Part shown: positions 31,774-34,659 of the stretch, in pieces
How the letters are laid out: the number at the start of each line of letters is the position of its first letter
Numbering within the stretch: the stretch's first letter is position 1
NCBI GenBank assembly: GCA_023265365.1
Contig: JAHFTY010000016.1
Coordinates: 1-34,659, forward strand
DNA: 34,659 bases
Source of the DNA: Acidobacteriota bacterium
GTDB lineage: Bacteria > Acidobacteriota > Terriglobia > 20CM-2-55-15
Reading direction: 5' to 3'
Translations under genes and position numbers: made by a program
Notes under the pieces: generated by a model
Seen by the model: the letters and a program-made list of their open reading frames with translations, nothing else
The model's database searches: none
What the model was told of the DNA's origin: nothing

Positions 31774-34104
31774 ATGGCAAGAGGCTTCCTTCCCGAATCC
31801 ATTCGCAAGCGCGTATCGCCGATCATCGCGGCGGTCTTGACGGTCGCTTTCCTCGTCCTCGGCATTTACCGCCTCAACCTGACCGACGTGAACTTCCTGA
31901 CGCGCGTTGAATTCCTCTGGATGGACGCCAAGTTCAGAATCCGCAGTTTTCAGCAACCCGGGAACGAAGTCGTTCTCGTCGGAATGGATGACCGGACGCT
32001 GGACAAAATCGGTTCGGGCCGTATTTTTCAGCGGTCCTACATGGCCTCGGTCATCGATAAGCTGGCCGAAGCCAAGCCCAAGGTCATCGGATTCGACATG
32101 ATCTATCCGGATGTGGATCCCACCAATCCGGAGAACGACAAGAAGTTTGCCGAGTCGATTCAGAAGGCGGGCAACGTTGTTCTCGGTGTCTATCTCCAGC
32201 TTTTGACTCAGACCGGCGAGCGCCGGGAGGCCACGCCCCTGACCGAAGACCTCATGAGCCTGGTGATCGAGAAGCAGGTCTTTCCGGCCGAGCGCCGGCA
32301 GGGCGGCGCCTCCAACAAGCTCGAAGAACTGATACAGGGAAAGGACCTGCAGCTTGCTATCCCGCCGCTGATGAAAGCGGCCGCATCGTTCGGGTTCGTG
32401 AACTTTCACCGCGACACGGAAGGCGGGCTCCGCTATCAGCCGCAGTTCATCGAGTATGAGGGCCGACTGTGGCCGTCGCTCGATATCCAGCTCACCAGGC
32501 ACTACCTGGCCGCGCCGTCGCCGACCGTCGATATTGAAAACGATCACATCGCCTCGGTACAGATCGGAAACTACGAACTTCAAACCGATCAGCACGGCCG
32601 CTACATGCTGAACTTCGACGGGCCGCGCGGATGGCATCAGACGATATCGATGCTGGACGTCCTTGAAGGGAAAGTCGCGCCGGAGATTTTCAAAGACAAA
32701 ATCGTCATCATCGGATCGCCGGCAATCGGACTCGGCGATATCGTGGTGTCCCCGTTCGATCCCACCCTGCCCGCGATGGAACTGCACGCGAACGTCATCG
32801 ACAATTTCCTCCACCAGCGTTTTCTCTACCGCACGATGATCACGAAGCTCATCGACGTGATGTTCATCGTCCTTTTCGGCGTCGTCGCCGGCGTTTACCT
32901 GCCACGGATGGACGCCAAGCGCAGCATTGCCTACAGCCTGTTTCTCCTGGCTTTATTCACGGTCATCAACATTCTCACGTTCCTGACGATCCACTGGGTT
33001 CTGAGCTTCGTGTACCCGGGACTGGCCCTCGTTGCCACCAGCGGCGGCGTCATCAGTTGGAAATACCTGACGGAGGAAAAGGACAAGAAACGGACCAAGG
33101 ACGCGTTCAAAACCTACCTGGACGAGCACGTCGTCGATCAGGTCGTCGCCAATCCCGATCTGCTCAGACTCGGCGGCGAAAAACGCGAAATGTCGGTTCT
33201 TTTCTCCGACATCCGGGGTTTCACGAGTTTTTCCGAAAAAATGGCCCCGACCGAGGTCGTTCACTTTCTGAACCAGTACTTCGACAAGATGCAGGGCCTC
33301 ATCTTCCTGTACAAAGGCACGCTCGACAAGCTGATCGGCGACGCGGTGATGTGCTTCTGGGGCGCCCCGCTGGAAACCAGGGATCATGCCCTCCGCGCAG
33401 TTTTATGCGCGCTCGAGATGGTTCATGCTGTCGAAGATCTGCGTCCCGTGCTTATACTCCCGGGCGGCGCCAAATTTGAGATCGGAATCGGCGTGAATGC
33501 GGGGCCAATGGTTGTGGGCAACATGGGATCGGAAACGCGAATGAGTTACACGGTCATGGGCGATAACGTGAACCTGGGTTCGCGCCTCGAATCGTTGAAC
33601 AAATACTACGGCACGAGGATTCTCATCTCCGACACCGCTTACGAAGATTGCAAGCACATCGTCTTCTGCCGCCAGCTCGACACGATTCAGGTGAAAGGCA
33701 AATCGCAGGCCGTGACGATCTACGAGCCCCTGGGGATTCGCCGCCTCCGGGATGACCGCCGCCGCACCGATCGCCGCGGCGAACTCACGACAGCGAAGAA
33801 GGTCAAGCGCACGATCATGATGGCCCGATTCGGAGAACGGCGGAACGAAGAGCGGCGGATGGGATCGGACCGGCTGGTTCTGAAACCGGAGCAGGAAGAA
33901 CTCGCCACAATGTACGAGCACGCACTGTCGCTCTATCGCCAGGGGGAATTCGACGCAGCCGAAATGGCCTTCGACCACGTCCTGACGCTCAGCCCCAACG
34001 ATGGCCCATCGCGTCTGATGAAAGGGCGAATCGCCAAATATCGACTCGAGTATGCAGGAGCCACTTCAAAATTCGACGGGGTATACAAGTTCGATGAGAA
34101 ATAG
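31774..34104 (+). CDS. CHASE2-domain class III adenylate cyclase with TPR-like tail
   Basis: 776 residues. One membrane helix (about 15-33), an extracytoplasmic CHASE2 sensor domain (about 40-345), three further helices (about 356-376, 384-406 and 408-428) and a class III cyclase domain (about 465-650). Metal ligands Asp479 (FSDIRGFT) and Asp523 (LIGDAVM), the purine-selecting Lys519 and Asp597, and the catalytic Asn600 and Arg604 (DNVNLGSR) are all present; the Lys/Asp pair indicates ATP and thus cAMP. An arginine-rich linker (about 655-700: RRLRDDRRRTDRRGE, then GERRNEERR) leads to a TPR-like helical end (about 705-770). The start at 31774 has no good ribosome-binding site. A FecR-type gene follows after four bases. 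Confidence 0.92.
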   Translation: MARGFLPESIRKRVSPIIAAVLTVAFLVLGIYRLNLTDVNFLTRVEFLWMDAKFRIRSFQQPGNEVVLVGMDDRTLDKIGSGRIFQRSYMASVIDKLAEAKPKVIGFDMIYPDVDPTNPENDKKFAESIQKAGNVVLGVYLQLLTQTGERREATPLTEDLMSLVIEKQVFPAERRQGGASNKLEELIQGKDLQLAIPPLMKAAASFGFVNFHRDTEGGLRYQPQFIEYEGRLWPSLDIQLTRHYLAAPSPTVDIENDHIASVQIGNYELQTDQHGRYMLNFDGPRGWHQTISMLDVLEGKVAPEIFKDKIVIIGSPAIGLGDIVVSPFDPTLPAMELHANVIDNFLHQRFLYRTMITKLIDVMFIVLFGVVAGVYLPRMDAKRSIAYSLFLLALFTVINILTFLTIHWVLSFVYPGLALVATSGGVISWKYLTEEKDKKRTKDAFKTYLDEHVVDQVVANPDLLRLGGEKREMSVLFSDIRGFTSFSEKMAPTEVVHFLNQYFDKMQGLIFLYKGTLDKLIGDAVMCFWGAPLETRDHALRAVLCALEMVHAVEDLRPVLILPGGAKFEIGIGVNAGPMVVGNMGSETRMSYTVMGDNVNLGSRLESLNKYYGTRILISDTAYEDCKHIVFCRQLDTIQVKGKSQAVTIYEPLGIRRLRDDRRRTDRRGELTTAKKVKRTIMMARFGERRNEERRMGSDRLVLKPEQEELATMYEHALSLYRQGEFDAAEMAFDHVLTLSPNDGPSRLMKGRIAKYRLEYAGATSKFDGVYKFDEK

Positions 34105-34108
34105 GGCC

Positions 34109-34659
34109 ATGAAAACCACTTTCTTCGCAGTCTGGCTGTGCCTCTTTTCTTCCGTCATGGAATTGAAGGCCGCTTCCATCGCACAGGGGCCGATCGGCGG
34201 CGCGCCGATCGCGACCGTCCTGGCGTTGTCCGGCGATGTCCGGGTTGCCCGGGCCGCGACGCCAACCAACAAAGTGCGGATTACGGCGCCCGGTTTCTCG
34301 CTTGCCAGTGGCGACCTCGTCCAGACCATGCAGGGCCGGGTGCAGGTCCGATTCACGGACAACAGCCTCATTTCTCTCAATGAAGGTACGGTCGTCGTGA
34401 TTACGGAACGGCCCGCCGCCGGTGGAATCGCGCGCACCATTACTCAGACGATCGGAAGCCTCTGGTTCAACATTTCGAGACTCGCAGGAACGAACACCAA
34501 TCTGTCGACGCCAACCGCAGTCGCCGCAATCCGAGGAACGCAGGGCACCCAGGACGTTCCCGGTCCCGATCAAAGCACGCACGCATTAAGCGAAGGCCTT
34601 GAGCAAATCACCGAAGGGGTCACGCGGCAATCCGTCACGCTTCGCGCGGGCCAGCAGGT
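34109..34659 (+). CDS. FecR-domain protein (3' end beyond the window)
   Basis: The frame is open from the ATG at 34109 to the window edge (183 codons and two bases). The first 22 or so residues form a signal peptide (MKTTFFAVWLCLFSSVMELKA). A FecR domain follows: TVLALSGDVRV at about 36-46, LASGDLVQTMQGRVQVRFTD at about 67-86 and the closing TPTAVAAIRGTQGTQ at about 135-150. This is the stand-alone exported form of FecR, not the anti-sigma form with an N-terminal helix-turn-helix. It begins four bases after the cyclase stop, with AGGG before the ATG. FecR beside a CHASE2 cyclase is a recurring pairing and suggests that the two act on the same envelope signal. Confidence 0.85.
   Translation, partial: MKTTFFAVWLCLFSSVMELKAASIAQGPIGGAPIATVLALSGDVRVARAATPTNKVRITAPGFSLASGDLVQTMQGRVQVRFTDNSLISLNEGTVVVITERPAAGGIARTITQTIGSLWFNISRLAGTNTNLSTPTAVAAIRGTQGTQDVPGPDQSTHALSEGLEQITEGVTRQSVTLRAGQQ

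Overview
The window reads as ordinary chromosomal DNA (about 60% GC) from a free-living Gram-negative bacterium, most likely a member of the Acidobacteriota. The pointers are a VWFA-related secreted protein of the acidobacterial type, a secreted DinB-fold protein, an FG-GAP/UnbV protein, a TonB-dependent receptor with an N-terminal carboxypeptidase-regulatory domain, an S9A prolyl oligopeptidase, a YIP1 protein and a CHASE2 adenylate cyclase followed by a FecR protein. The phylum is inferred from family content only; I cannot name a class. There is no phage, transposase, CRISPR array, rRNA or tRNA that I can support.

Layout. 1-305: 3' part of a DUF1835/DUF3658-like gene broken by a one-base frameshift. 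368-1018 (+): adenylate kinase with a zinc LID. 5474-1082 (-): a very large permease-USP-MgtE fusion transporter followed by the DinB-like protein. 5541-7389 (+): decayed tail of a DUF4159 gene, an intact DUF4159 gene and a cyanophycinase-like peptidase. 7455-7601: palindrome-rich dispersed repeat, copy 1. 7667-9304 (+): ABC-F ATPase. 10009-9332 (-): VapBC toxin-antitoxin pair with a striking operator/promoter. 10334-12207 (+): single-domain response regulator, then FG-GAP repeat protein. 16549-12191 (-): prolyl oligopeptidase, a normal-size MgtE, VWA protein. 16603-22500 (+): sensor kinase, NtrC-type regulator and glycogen phosphorylase in an overlapping operon. 22527-22670: dispersed repeat copy 2, inverted. 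23506-22802 (-): YIP1 protein. 23551-25781 (+): M23 peptidase and an exported triple-RidA protein, overlapping. 25834-28230 (+): TonB-dependent receptor. 31601-28240 (-): uvrC, YtxH protein, DUF948-like protein, Lon-N-domain protein. 31774-end (+): CHASE2 adenylate cyclase and a truncated FecR protein.

The functional threads are cation homeostasis (two MgtE-type channels 8 kb apart on the same strand), signalling (two-component system on glycogen phosphorylase, cAMP synthesis, a lone receiver), envelope biology (M23, TonB receptor, FecR, VWA, YIP1) and amino-acid or peptide breakdown (cyanophycinase-like protein, prolyl oligopeptidase, RidA).

Most notable observations: the permease-USP-MgtE fusion; the exported protein carrying three RidA domains that may form a covalent trimer; the 26-bp vapBC operator lying on a leaderless promoter; the inverted pair of ~145-bp multi-hairpin elements; the duplicated and decayed end of the DUF4159 gene; and a recurring TAnnnT box close upstream of starts that lack a Shine-Dalgarno sequence.
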